A stretch of DNA of 34,295 bases from a bacterium. Lineage in GTDB: Bacteria > Margulisbacteria > Marinamargulisbacteria > SXXA01. A program made the position numbers and the translations under genes. Where the stretch lies: NCBI GenBank assembly GCA_010028705.1, contig RHAI01000014.1, positions 1 to 34,295 of the forward strand, in the 5' to 3' direction. Of this stretch, positions 16,153 through 25,111 are shown in pieces. Under the pieces are notes generated by a model. That model saw only the letters and a list, made by a program, of their open reading frames with translations, was not told the DNA's origin and ran no database searches. Within the stretch, counting starts at the first letter, position 1, and every line of letters begins with the position of its first letter.

Positions 16153-17087
16153 GCCGTTCTGGGACATTACTGGCGGCGCTTTGGCTTGGACTTGGGATGG
16201 GGTTTCCGACGGTAACCCTCGGTGCCACTCCGGTTACCGAAACTGAGGCGGCAGCGTTTCAATCTCACTATTTGGTGGGGCCATCTCAGGGATGGCCGGT
16301 ATCGCTTCCACATAAAAAAGATATTCCACCAGGAGAGACCGGTAAACTCATTCGGCGCGGGATAGATATTTTGGAACGAACCTCATATACCATCGGGCCC
16401 CATGCCGCCCCCTCGCATCGAGCCGCGGTCAATAATCTCAACTGTGTTTCGTGTCATGCTATGGGAGACACGGACTTGCCGGGTACCCGGCCAGGGCAAC
16501 TACCGTTTGTTCATGTGATTCATGAATATCCCAAATTTGATCCCAAATCGATGTCAGTAATGACTATTCAAGATCGTGTGAGGGGGATGTCGGGTGGGGG
16601 CAACGGTCGCCTCACTGATAATTCCGACGATATGAAAGCGATAGTGGCGTATTTTCAATGGTTGGGACATTATACCCGTCCGGGATCCTCGATGGCAGGT
16701 GCCCACTTAAAATCAATTCCATCCCCCACACGAATGCCGGACAGTGATCGGGGAAAGGTTCTGTATCAAAATCGATGCGCGGTGTGTCATGGTGACAGTG
16801 GGTTAGGCATCCAGGCCGCTGATTTTGATTCCGGTGGCGGATATGTTGTGCCTCCGATTGCGGGTACCGATTCATTCACGGATGGCGGTCATTTAGCCAA
16901 TGAAGTGATATTTGCCAGGTTTATCTGGGGGTATATGCCTAAAGGAGCCACTCCCAAAAATCCGCAATTGAAGGTAATGGATGCCTATGACATCGCCCGT
17001 TACGTGTCCCGGATGGAGCGAAAGAAAGATCCTAACCGATCCAAATATTATCCGAGTGCCGCGTATCCTGAACCCACAGTTCGTTAA
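16149..17087 (+). CDS. Periplasmic diheme cytochrome c, TsdA-like
   Basis: A 312-residue protein with two c-type heme sites: CVSCH (Cys99, Cys102, His103) and CAVCH (Cys210, Cys213, His214). GTG at 16149 overlaps the transglycosylase stop and gives a signal peptide (SGTLLAALWLGLGMGFPTVTLGA); a later ATG at 16198 would destroy it. The order DRVRG...NGRL, AIVAYFQWLG, YVVPPIAGTDSF and FIWGYMPKGA follows thiosulfate dehydrogenase/tetrathionate reductase TsdA. Met263 in YMPKG is the likely distal ligand of heme 2. In TsdA a Cys ligates the active-site heme about 43 residues after its His; here that place is Met147. So it is TsdA-like in fold but may be an electron carrier or an enzyme with another substrate. 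Last gene of the polA operon. Confidence 0.85.
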   Translation: MSRSGTLLAALWLGLGMGFPTVTLGATPVTETEAAAFQSHYLVGPSQGWPVSLPHKKDIPPGETGKLIRRGIDILERTSYTIGPHAAPSHRAAVNNLNCVSCHAMGDTDLPGTRPGQLPFVHVIHEYPKFDPKSMSVMTIQDRVRGMSGGGNGRLTDNSDDMKAIVAYFQWLGHYTRPGSSMAGAHLKSIPSPTRMPDSDRGKVLYQNRCAVCHGDSGLGIQAADFDSGGGYVVPPIAGTDSFTDGGHLANEVIFARFIWGYMPKGATPKNPQLKVMDAYDIARYVSRMERKKDPNRSKYYPSAAYPEPTVR

Positions 17088-17166
17088 ACGATGGTCGAGA
17101 GCGTGGGGCGGCTATTGGCTTGGGCACTTAGATTTGTCTCCATCCCAAGTGGATGATTGTATCGCT

Positions 17167-17187
17167 GCGGTTGGCGTTGTCAGCCGC
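17167..17187. terminator. Hairpin between the convergent cytochrome and barrel genes
   Basis: GCGGTT can pair with AGCCGC (one G-T pair) around a 9-base loop in the 112-base gap between two converging operons. There is no T tract; low-confidence shared terminator. The rest of the gap shows nothing else. Confidence 0.3.
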
Positions 17188-17199
17188 GCCTCATGATGT

Positions 17200-18459
17200 T
17201 TAGAACGAAATAGTGGCACTCAGTTCCCATCCAACGCTGTTACCTGCATAGGTATACTCGCCATTTGGATCTCCCCAATACAGATAGGCAGTTGTTGACA
17301 ATAAGGTGTGAACGATGGGGGAAAATGATACGGCGAGGCTACTAATTCGACTGTTGTCGGTAAGGTTTGCAATCGTGTTGATTCCGGCAGATGAATCGTT
17401 GAATGGGAACTCATGGATGGTCAAAAATGTTGCCCCATACCATTGCGCCATTCGGTTCGGAGCGTATAATCCATTTGAAAATATAATAGGAATGACGCTG
17501 GGATTTGTGAACGGGGACTGGGTATACCCCGTACTGTTGTAATACAATTCGGCACTTAGTCCAATCCGTTCCGATAGGTCCCAATCCCATGTTTTTGTGA
17601 TCGTAATGGCTGATCGATTCACCCACTGATTACGTATCGTCTCACTCCGAGCGGTAATTCCGTCCCATGTAATATGCGCCCCGTTTTCTCCGTCGGAAAA
17701 CGCGCTTTCTCCAACGATATCCAGACCGAGCCATCGCGTGGAAAAATCAATTCCAATGGTTGAAACTGAATTAGGTTTGACCCATCCAGATAGTCCAATT
17801 TCGCTATTCCCAACCATAAATTCGTGTTTGGCCGCTAGGCTGAGCTGATTGATTTTGGTAACGTTTTCCTGATTAACGAACAGGGTCGTATTTTGATTGT
17901 TCGTACCGGGCAACAGCAGCCGGGTGCCATATATTCCATCCCGATATCGATTCAATTGGAAAAAATCCCGGTGATCGATACTGATTAGATCCGTTGGATT
18001 CCAAAAATAGCACCGGCCCCATTGGATGACTTGTTTTCCGGTTCGTAGGTAAATTGCTCGGTTATAGTTGATGTCAACGAACAATTCGCGGACGGTCGCT
18101 AACATGGTTTGTGTGGGGCTTCCGGAGGCTAGTTGCGATATTTCGAGATCGATAAATAACTTTGCTCCGCGTTGTAATCGACTGTCGAGAAAGAAATTAG
18201 CTTGGGTATAGCCGGCTATTGCACCATCACTCATCGCGGATTGACGAGTCCAGTATGCCGTATTCCGACTCAATATACTACCAGAGAAGGTGGTGGATTC
18301 GTGGTCGAAGGGCTCGATGGTCTCGCTCGACTGTATCGAAACAATGGACGATTCGCCTTGGAATAAGCTCGCTTCGTCGACCGATTCCCCCGTAATTGGG
18401 GTGGTTGTTCCGACGCCGACTAGGCCGACGAGTATGACCCACCCGATATGCCGAATCAT
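17200..18459 (-). CDS. Outer-membrane beta-barrel of the ABC/LolA cluster (DUF1302-like)
   Basis: A 419-residue protein with a signal peptide (IRHIGWVILVGLVGVGTTTPITG) and a long run of amphipathic strands ending WELSATISF, with the C-terminal Phe of BAM substrates. The segment RELFVDINYNRAIYLRTGKQ...WGRCYFWNPTDL resembles the 'GRQ..WG....NPTD' stretch of DUF1302-type and related porins; I call the family tentatively. The start ATG overlaps the LolA-like stop (ATGA), so it is made together with the periplasmic carrier and the ABC permeases. This suggests it is the outer-membrane end of that export route, taking the place of a LolB-like receptor. A single Cys in the mature barrel is unusual for an outer-membrane protein. 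Confidence 0.78.
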   Translation of the reverse strand: MIRHIGWVILVGLVGVGTTTPITGESVDEASLFQGESSIVSIQSSETIEPFDHESTTFSGSILSRNTAYWTRQSAMSDGAIAGYTQANFFLDSRLQRGAKLFIDLEISQLASGSPTQTMLATVRELFVDINYNRAIYLRTGKQVIQWGRCYFWNPTDLISIDHRDFFQLNRYRDGIYGTRLLLPGTNNQNTTLFVNQENVTKINQLSLAAKHEFMVGNSEIGLSGWVKPNSVSTIGIDFSTRWLGLDIVGESAFSDGENGAHITWDGITARSETIRNQWVNRSAITITKTWDWDLSERIGLSAELYYNSTGYTQSPFTNPSVIPIIFSNGLYAPNRMAQWYGATFLTIHEFPFNDSSAGINTIANLTDNSRISSLAVSFSPIVHTLLSTTAYLYWGDPNGEYTYAGNSVGWELSATISF

Positions 18460-19217
18460 TTACTTAGATTTTCTAAATACGCTTTTGAAAATACGCTCGC
18501 ATCGATTGGTTTTAATGACACCTCGGACAGCGACATTACGGTTTTATTACCTTTTTCGAATTCATCGATAAATAGCGCCCGATTGACGATAAAATGGTTG
18601 TCGATGCTGGCGTAGCTAAGGTAGTAGTTGGTGGCCATTAACGTACCCGACAGGGAATAGGACTCTTCTTTTAGTGGCAACCCATTGTCTTGACGGACCC
18701 AGTAAACCTTTTTTGGGTATTTGACCGTTGATGATTTGGCTTTGATTTCAAATTTATAGGCGGGGATTCGACCTAACGTTTCTTTTTTTATAGCATCGAG
18801 ACCCTCTTTAGCTGGTTTATAAAGTTCAATGAGTTTTTTTTGTTCAAAATCACCCGCGTTTGCGTCAGTACCGCCAATACTTTCGTCGCGATTAATGTGT
18901 TGGAATGTTCGTGTATTTTTCCGATACATCCAGAAATTATCGCCGGATTTAAGATACCCGTTCCCCTTGTCGATTTCGGGAGCCATCATGACGATTAGAA
19001 ATGCATCGGCCGTATCACGACGTCGATATACCATTTCGAGGACACGGGTTCCTTGATTTACGCGTTGCTGGGTAAGTTGAACCCGGGCGGTAATGTCACT
19101 GTTTAATTCCATTGCGGAATCAATTTTTGACATTAATTCAGTGACCGTTTGCGCGTATGTCGGGAGTCCGTAACCGATGACACACATGATGATTATGATC
19201 CGACGTATATAATTCAT
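18456..19217 (-). CDS. Periplasmic LolA-like outer-membrane lipoprotein-sorting protein
   Basis: A 253-residue protein starting at ATG 19217, after AGAAGGATAATCTC, giving the signal peptide NYIRRIIIIMCVIGYGLPTYA followed by Gln. The frame is open to 19253, but those extra residues would bury the signal peptide. The mature protein has the pattern of the LolA-like fold, a half-barrel with a hydrophobic cavity: VLEMVYRRRDTADAFLIVM, GNGYLKSGDNFWMYRKNTRTF, IGGTDANAGDFE, KKVYWVRQDNGLPLKEESY. It most resembles the COG2834-type proteins found with ABC or RND transporters. It would carry a lipid or lipoprotein from the permease pair to the barrel encoded just downstream. Four bases separate it from the permease stop. 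Confidence 0.85.
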   Translation of the reverse strand: MNYIRRIIIIMCVIGYGLPTYAQTVTELMSKIDSAMELNSDITARVQLTQQRVNQGTRVLEMVYRRRDTADAFLIVMMAPEIDKGNGYLKSGDNFWMYRKNTRTFQHINRDESIGGTDANAGDFEQKKLIELYKPAKEGLDAIKKETLGRIPAYKFEIKAKSSTVKYPKKVYWVRQDNGLPLKEESYSLSGTLMATNYYLSYASIDNHFIVNRALFIDEFEKGNKTVMSLSEVSLKPIDASVFSKAYLENLSK

Positions 19218-19221
19218 GAGA

Positions 19222-20937
19222 TTATCCTTCTGAGTGACTAAGTGCGGCGACACATTCTAATTTGGCGGCGGCACGTGCTGGAAAATAAGTAGTTAAAATA
19301 ACAATAAAACTGATTAAGCTGATGTTAATAATGACCGTATCCCATCGCGTGAGAAAATACAGATGATGGTTGACTAAAAAAATTCCGATGGGCGTTGTAG
19401 TGACAATTGGAATTAATGAGAGGATGCGCATCACCCCGATCGCCAAAATGTACCCGCTCATTGTTGAAAATACAGCTAAAAACAATGACTCGTATAGGAA
19501 TAGGTTTACGATATCGCGCGGTTGCATCCCAATGGCGCGCATCGTCCCAATTTCCCGTGTTCGCTCTCGGATATTCATTCTCAGACTGTTAACAATGCCA
19601 ATTAATATAATGACGAATAATAATGCGACGGCTGAGTAGGTGATTGTCCGGAGAGCGGCGTCGAATGTTAATACATTGCTGGCCGTCTCTTCCATCGTTC
19701 GGACATCTAAAACCGCATTTTTAAGTTTTAGTCGACCAAGATCTTGATTTTTCTTTTTCAGTTCTTCGGATGTGTGAGACCGATCTTGTAAGATCCATTC
19801 AGGAACTAATAATCCGCTTAAACATGGAATGATTGGTGCGGAAGATGACGTGAGCCGGGGCAAGTGTGCGTAATATGCCCCAAAAAAAATTTCGGGGTGA
19901 ATCAATATCACCGATTGTGGAATTTCATCGTCACGGGGTTCGAACAATCCCGTGACAACGACATCCAAAGATGCGGTAGTATTCGAACGAAATAAGGGAT
20001 ATGTTATGGTGACTTGGCTACCGACAGTAATTCCATGGTCAATGGCAAACGCCCGACCCACCAGGACTGTTTTTTTGGTAAGGGCATGATTACCATCCAC
20101 TACTTTAATTTTTGAATTTAACGATGCAACGGCACTAACGTCAGATTTAAAACTACTGACCCAAACCGGAGCAGATTGAATGGATCCCTGGATCCACGCG
20201 GGTGGGCTGGTTAATGCACGGTGAAGGCGATCCGCCTGACGTCGCGCTGTAGACGGGTTTTCTAGAATGATTTGTAATGATCCGGACTCGGATTGTTGGT
20301 AGCCAAGCATAGTTTTGAGGTCAGTCAGTCGAGCATAGGACGCCATTTCCAAAAACATATTCGTTGATTTTACAATGGCAACGACGTTCATGATGACACT
20401 TTGTTGCTGTCCATTTATGGTCCGCAATCGAACGCGTAAGGTATCGCCGACCTTTAGACGAAGATAACGCGCTTTGGATTCTGAGATCACAATGGGATTG
20501 CGTATATCCCGATTATTAAAGGTGTCCAAATCGCCATTAACTACGTCATATTGAGTAAATAAACTATTGTTTTTTTCTGGCACACCAACCATCAGAATGT
20601 TATCGCTTTTTCCATTACCGATACCTCGACCGAATACAGCGACGCCTTCCCGAATTTCTTTGATTCCCGTGATGTGTCGTTCAATGAGTTGTTTCATGAG
20701 TTCCGGGCGCCGGTGGACGGAATAATATTGGCTCCCATTTTCAGACATGTTCAGCTCGATATGGCCAGTCATATAGACTATTACCCGATTGAATAACGTG
20801 TCGGTAATCCCCGCCACAAAGGATGTCGCCACAATCAAGGTCATGGTCCCAAATGCAATTGCAGCACCCAGTAAAAGGTTTTTTCGACGTTGACGAATCA
20901 AATTACGAAAACTGAGTAATGGAATAGTTGGGTTCAT
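19222..20937 (-). CDS. FtsX/LolE-type ABC transporter permease, subunit 2
   Basis: A 571-residue MacB/FtsX-fold permease: an N-terminal membrane helix (about residues 20-42, NLLLGAAIAFGTMTLIVATSF), a long periplasmic domain (about 45-420) and three C-terminal helices (about 435-460, 485-510 and 530-555). The cytoplasmic coupling motif IRERTREIGTMRAIGMQPRDIV before the third helix is typical. The periplasmic domain is longer than in LolC or LolE (about 400 aa total in E. coli). Three bases separate it from the first permease, so the two very probably form a heterodimer. The weak ribosome-binding site fits translational coupling. Confidence 0.9.
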   Translation of the reverse strand: MNPTIPLLSFRNLIRQRRKNLLLGAAIAFGTMTLIVATSFVAGITDTLFNRVIVYMTGHIELNMSENGSQYYSVHRRPELMKQLIERHITGIKEIREGVAVFGRGIGNGKSDNILMVGVPEKNNSLFTQYDVVNGDLDTFNNRDIRNPIVISESKARYLRLKVGDTLRVRLRTINGQQQSVIMNVVAIVKSTNMFLEMASYARLTDLKTMLGYQQSESGSLQIILENPSTARRQADRLHRALTSPPAWIQGSIQSAPVWVSSFKSDVSAVASLNSKIKVVDGNHALTKKTVLVGRAFAIDHGITVGSQVTITYPLFRSNTTASLDVVVTGLFEPRDDEIPQSVILIHPEIFFGAYYAHLPRLTSSSAPIIPCLSGLLVPEWILQDRSHTSEELKKKNQDLGRLKLKNAVLDVRTMEETASNVLTFDAALRTITYSAVALLFVIILIGIVNSLRMNIRERTREIGTMRAIGMQPRDIVNLFLYESLFLAVFSTMSGYILAIGVMRILSLIPIVTTTPIGIFLVNHHLYFLTRWDTVIINISLISFIVILTTYFPARAAAKLECVAALSHSEG

Positions 20938-20940
20938 CGC

Positions 20941-22419
20941 TTAGTCTCTTGAAATGGCATCATTGGGCGATATTCGACGCGCAATGTATATCGGGTATGT
21001 GACAGCGACCACGGTGACAACCCCCAGTTGGAGAAGTCCCAATCCTATGTCAGTTGCCGTAATCATTGGCCGAAACACGGGGCCCCCAAAAAATAGTTCC
21101 ACCAGACGATTCGATGTGCGAATCGTCATGTGCTGCAGACCACCAATTGAAATAACGCCAACTCCAATACCTAATCCCCCAAAAATAATTGACAGAAACG
21201 ATGTTTCGGCGACGAACATTAGCGATACAAATCGACGTTGCGCCCCAATGGCTCTCATCATTCCGATCTCTGACACGCGTTCCATGGCGGCCAAGCTCAG
21301 TGTGTTCGTGATCACAATAATGGCTACTAGGAAGACAATCGTTACGAATCCAAACAGTACGGCTCGCATTAAGAATGCCATTTGAGCGACTTGGCCAAGT
21401 GCGGCCTTCCACGTGATGGCACGCGCCGGTAAGTTGTGACTGGATAGATCGTGATTAATCTCATGGACTACCGACTCGATCGCGTCTGGGGTATCAATCT
21501 TCACTAGAATTAAATTGTATCCTGATTTTACGCGCTCAGTTTGGGGCGGGGGGATGTCGGCGATTGCGTCATGGGAAGGAGGCGTGCCGCCGAACAGGAT
21601 ATCATCCAAATGGGTATAATTGGCTAATAACTCGCGATCTTTCGCCGAGATTTTGGCGGATGGGACCGGTTGGTAATAGCCGTTACATTCGTTGTAACTA
21701 TCGATATCGATAATACTAAAATACCCCCATAGTTGGTTGAATGCCGGGTAGGAAATAATAGCATTTACCGTTGAAATGATATCCAGACTGGTATCTCGAT
21801 CCGAATACCCCATAAAGATTATTTCAGATTTTATCGTGACGGTGTTAGGTGTTATTCCGGCCGGTAAGTTGGCCGTCACTAATGTTTCCCCTTTCGGAAC
21901 AGGCCACGTATTCGAAAACGTCAGTAGCTCGTCCCGACTTTTTGTCGACAACAGCAGCCCTCTCGTGTTGCCCGTGGGTAAGTGGCCTTCGATAACGGAT
22001 ATTCCATCAGGGAAAGCACGGTAGTAGTCGTTAAAGCGAACTCCGAGTAACATTTGAAAATAGGGCTCACCGTCCTCATTGAGCACAAATACGATCCCCT
22101 TCGCGACGGGTAGGGCGACACGTACCTTATTGTTTTGAGTTACAACCCGTAGCACCTCATCCAGTTGATTAATTGATTCGACTGCTTCGCCCATCGGGAT
22201 AAAAAATACATTTTCTTTAATTTGATCGGATGAAATAACCACGATGTCGCCGCAAAGCTGTTGCCGAAAATGCAGTGCCAAGCCGGTATCGAGTCCTGAA
22301 ATGACGGCGTTTCCGATAGTCATGATTAGGGTTCCGATAAACAGGATGCTGCCGATCACCAACGATTTTCCTCGGTGACGAAGTAAGTTTCGAACCGACA
22401 GGTGGAACAACATCCTCAC
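20941..22419 (-). CDS. FtsX/LolC-type ABC transporter permease, subunit 1
   Basis: A 492-residue permease of the same fold as its partner: helix 1 at about residues 19-41 (SLVIGSILFIGTLIMTIGNAV), a periplasmic domain, then three C-terminal helices. The coupling segment AAMERVSEIGMMRAIGAQRRFV is conserved. The start is uncertain: GTG at 22419 overlaps the ATPase stop (GTGA), and ATG at 22413, two bases after that stop, would shorten it by two residues. Neither has a clear ribosome-binding site. The two permeases are only distantly alike outside the membrane part, consistent with a LolC/LolE-like asymmetric pair. Confidence 0.9.
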   Translation of the reverse strand: MRMLFHLSVRNLLRHRGKSLVIGSILFIGTLIMTIGNAVISGLDTGLALHFRQQLCGDIVVISSDQIKENVFFIPMGEAVESINQLDEVLRVVTQNNKVRVALPVAKGIVFVLNEDGEPYFQMLLGVRFNDYYRAFPDGISVIEGHLPTGNTRGLLLSTKSRDELLTFSNTWPVPKGETLVTANLPAGITPNTVTIKSEIIFMGYSDRDTSLDIISTVNAIISYPAFNQLWGYFSIIDIDSYNECNGYYQPVPSAKISAKDRELLANYTHLDDILFGGTPPSHDAIADIPPPQTERVKSGYNLILVKIDTPDAIESVVHEINHDLSSHNLPARAITWKAALGQVAQMAFLMRAVLFGFVTIVFLVAIIVITNTLSLAAMERVSEIGMMRAIGAQRRFVSLMFVAETSFLSIIFGGLGIGVGVISIGGLQHMTIRTSNRLVELFFGGPVFRPMITATDIGLGLLQLGVVTVVAVTYPIYIARRISPNDAISRD

Positions 22420-23093
22420 GAATCGTGCACTTTTCCGTCTTTTATTTTGATGATCCGTTGAGCATATTGTAATACTTCGGGATCATGAGTAGAAAAAATA
22501 AATGTTGTTTTTTCAGTGGTATTTAATTGCTTCATTAGCTCGAGAATGGTTGCCCCGGTCTGTGAATCCAGATTGGCTGTGGGTTCATCTGCTAAAATGA
22601 TGTCTGGATTTGTCACAAGTGCTCGGGCGATCGCTACACGTTGTCGTTGGCCACCCGACAGTTCAGCCGGGCGATGGTGGATATGACTGTGTAGGCCTAC
22701 AGCGGCGGCAAGGTCCATCGCTCGACGGCGAATGGCGTCCCGTGATTCCCGATTCATAAGTAACAGGGGGAATTCAATATTTTCGATGACATCAAGTACT
22801 GGGATGAGATTAAATGTTTGGAATATGAACCCAATTTTATAAAGGCGAAGGGATGTTCGTTCTGAATCTGATAGTCTTGTGACGTTATTTCCCGCTATGA
22901 TCACGGTGCCATCCGATGCGGTGTCGATACATCCGATTATGTTCAATAAGGTGGTTTTTCCACTTCCGGAGGGACCGATAATCGACAAAAACTCACCCTT
23001 ATGAATGCTTACATCAATCCCTCGGAGCGCTGGAACAATTGTTTCGCCGAGTTGGTAATCTTTTGTGACCCCTGATAAATGGATTAATGCCAT
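22416..23093 (-). CDS. ABC transporter ATPase, LolD/MacB type
   Basis: A 225-residue nucleotide-binding subunit with Walker [10 protein letters not shown] (residues 40-48), the signature [15 protein letters not shown] (from 145), Walker B IILADE (165-170) and the PTANLD D-loop. The size and sequence are those of the LolD/MacB/FtsE group, which power mechanotransmission-type permeases rather than import channels. It starts at ATG 23093 after GAGGGT, 12 bases past the rsgA stop. The stop overlaps the start of permease 1. Together with the two permeases and the LolA-like protein it makes a complete extraction machine. Confidence 0.94.
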   Translation of the reverse strand: MALIHLSGVTKDYQLGETIVPALRGIDVSIHKGEFLSIIGPSGSGKTTLLNIIGCIDTASDGTVIIAGNNVTRLSDSERTSLRLYKIGFIFQTFNLIPVLDVIENIEFPLLLMNRESRDAIRRRAMDLAAAVGLHSHIHHRPAELSGGQRQRVAIARALVTNPDIILADEPTANLDSQTGATILELMKQLNTTEKTTFIFSTHDPEVLQYAQRIIKIKDGKVHDS

Positions 23094-23105
23094 AAAGACC
23101 CTCGT

Positions 23106-24170
23106 TTAGTCGTCGTCGATTTGTTGTGGATTAAAAGGGGTATTATACCGCTTTTTAGCCTGCGCTAAATGTCTTTTTTTTCGTGTGTCACCAAGCCGTT
23201 GTCGCACGGTGGAGATGTCGTGGGTTTCGGCATGGAGTTTCTGGTAATGCGCCAGACGATCGGGGCTGAGCTGCCCGGAATTCACGGCATTTTTCACCGC
23301 ACAATGGTGCTCATGCTGATGGGTACAATTTGAGAACCGACACCCCTGGGCAATCCGATCGATGTCTTCAAAGGTGGATCCAATTCCGTCCTCCGCTGCC
23401 CATAATTGGATTTCTCGTATCCCTGGGGTGTCAATGATGATTCCTCGATTGGGGAGCGTAATGAGTTGCCGTTTAACGGTGGTGTGGGAGCCTTTCATGT
23501 GGCGGGCGTTTACATCGCCTGTTTTTTGCTGAGGGGCGGCTAAAAACGCATTGACTAATGTGGATTTTCCGACCCCGGATGGGCCAAGAATGACAACCGT
23601 ATGATCCGCTTTAATCCAGTGGTAAATCGCTGCAATTCCAGTGTCGTTGATGGCACTACATGGAAAAATTGGTATGCCAGGGCATGCCGCCACAAGTTCG
23701 CTTACCATCATCTCATTCGCATTTGTTAGGTCGCATTTACTTAGCGCGATGGCGACATCCGCACCCGACTCTTTAGCCATGACCACAAATCGTTCAACGC
23801 GGCGAATATTAAACGTGGAATCGGCACTTTGCATGACCAGTGCTTGGTCGACATTTGTAACCAATACTTGCTCGTCGGAACGTTTTCCTACTACTTTGCG
23901 TGATAACTTTGAGAAACGATGGAGTGTACGGATGATGACGTATTTACTCGGAGGTTTCACCGAAAATTCAACCCAATCTCCGACTTTGGGGAGGTCCGCA
24001 ATGCCGTCCGATGAAAATAGTAGTCGACCCTTTATTTCAGCATCGACTATTCCCTCGTGAGTGGCCATCTTATAATGGTGACGATTTTGTTCAACAATTC
24101 GCCCCAATACTCTGTCGTCCGATAAATTAAAGAAGGTACGAAATTCGTCGCGGAATCCGGGAAGGGTCAT
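23106..24170 (-). CDS. rsgA: Ribosome small-subunit-dependent GTPase A
   Basis: RsgA (YjeQ) is a circularly permuted GTPase that checks late 30S subunit maturation. The 354-residue protein has an N-terminal OB fold and the permuted motif order: G4 SKCD (144-147), G1 GPSGVGKS (196-203), G3 DTPG (247-250). The C-terminal zinc knuckle has Cys277, Cys282, His284 and Cys290 in CRFSNCTHQHEHHC. ATG at 24170 overlaps the terC stop (ATGA). It is a housekeeping gene embedded in a transport operon; no functional link to the neighbours is evident. Confidence 0.96.
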   Translation of the reverse strand: MTLPGFRDEFRTFFNLSDDRVLGRIVEQNRHHYKMATHEGIVDAEIKGRLLFSSDGIADLPKVGDWVEFSVKPPSKYVIIRTLHRFSKLSRKVVGKRSDEQVLVTNVDQALVMQSADSTFNIRRVERFVVMAKESGADVAIALSKCDLTNANEMMVSELVAACPGIPIFPCSAINDTGIAAIYHWIKADHTVVILGPSGVGKSTLVNAFLAAPQQKTGDVNARHMKGSHTTVKRQLITLPNRGIIIDTPGIREIQLWAAEDGIGSTFEDIDRIAQGCRFSNCTHQHEHHCAVKNAVNSGQLSPDRLAHYQKLHAETHDISTVRQRLGDTRKKRHLAQAKKRYNTPFNPQQIDDD

Positions 24171-25111
24171 TCGCTCTGAAATTTAGACTTTACTGCACTC
24201 GCAATCATTGCCGTTCCCAACAACAGTGTAATTGCTGCGAGTGACACTGTGGTCGGGATGTGAATCCAGTCCGATATCACCATTTTAGCCCCAACGAAAG
24301 ATAGGATGGCGGCAAGGGCGTAATTAAGGTAGTGAAATTTTTCAATGGCCGACGTGACGACAAAGTACAATGCGCGTAACCCTAATATTGCAAAAATATT
24401 GGATGAAAACACAATGAATGGGTCCTTGGAAATCGCCAGAATAGCGGGTATCGAATCCACAGCAAAAATAAGATCCGTGAACTCAATTAATATCAGTGCG
24501 AGAAGCATCCGAGTGGCCCAGGTTTCGGTTCCTTTTCTGACGATAAATTGACCGGATGAGTCCGTATAGTCGATTTTAATATAGCGTTTGAGTAGATGAA
24601 GCAGTCGGTTGTCTTCGATATTCATTTCTTTGTCTTTTGACAGGCCCATTTTAATACCGGTCACAATTAAAAATGCGCCAAAAATGTACATAAGTGGGTG
24701 GAATAATTGGAGAGCTGTGATCCCCAAATAAATAAACAGTGCACGCATTACGATGGCACCAAAAATCCCCCAAAACAGAACCTTGTGTTGAAATCGTTCT
24801 GGAATTGCAAATGTTTTAAATAAGATCACAAATACAAAAATATTGTCGACGCTAAGCGACTTCTCAATGACGTATCCGGTTACGAATTCGACGGCTTTGC
24901 TGTGGCCAGCTACTTTCCAAAGGAATCCCGAAAATAGGCCTGCAACGGATATCCATACGACGCTCCACGCGAGCGCTTCCTTGATAGATAACGGGGTCTG
25001 CTTGTTACGAGATACCCCAAGATCGATTCCAAGCATCGCCAGAATTGCTCCCCCAAAAATGACCCAGTATGCCAGTGGATGGGTATGGATAAATGTTATT
25101 GCTTGAACCAT
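24167..25111 (-). CDS. TerC/Alx family integral membrane protein (metal transport)
   Basis: A 314-residue protein with about nine membrane helices and the TerC family motifs: EKSLSVDNIFVFVILF, GIFGAIVMRALFIYLG, IEFTDLIFAVDSIPAILAISKDPFIVFSSNIFAILGLRALYF. The acidic membrane residues in SVDN, EFTD and AVDS are the presumed metal-binding ones. Members such as E. coli Alx and Bacillus MeeF/MeeY are linked to Mn(II) homeostasis and to metallation of exported enzymes. I see no yybP-ykoY manganese riboswitch, and the gene is internal to the operon. ATG at 25111 lies inside the end of the lipoprotein gene (16-base overlap), with no strong ribosome-binding site. Confidence 0.93.
   Translation of the reverse strand: MVQAITFIHTHPLAYWVIFGGAILAMLGIDLGVSRNKQTPLSIKEALAWSVVWISVAGLFSGFLWKVAGHSKAVEFVTGYVIEKSLSVDNIFVFVILFKTFAIPERFQHKVLFWGIFGAIVMRALFIYLGITALQLFHPLMYIFGAFLIVTGIKMGLSKDKEMNIEDNRLLHLLKRYIKIDYTDSSGQFIVRKGTETWATRMLLALILIEFTDLIFAVDSIPAILAISKDPFIVFSSNIFAILGLRALYFVVTSAIEKFHYLNYALAAILSFVGAKMVISDWIHIPTTVSLAAITLLLGTAMIASAVKSKFQSE

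Noticed and set aside
23641-24060. 139-codon plus-strand frame inside rsgA
   Set aside because: It is a mirror frame of rsgA with no initiation signal and no domain.
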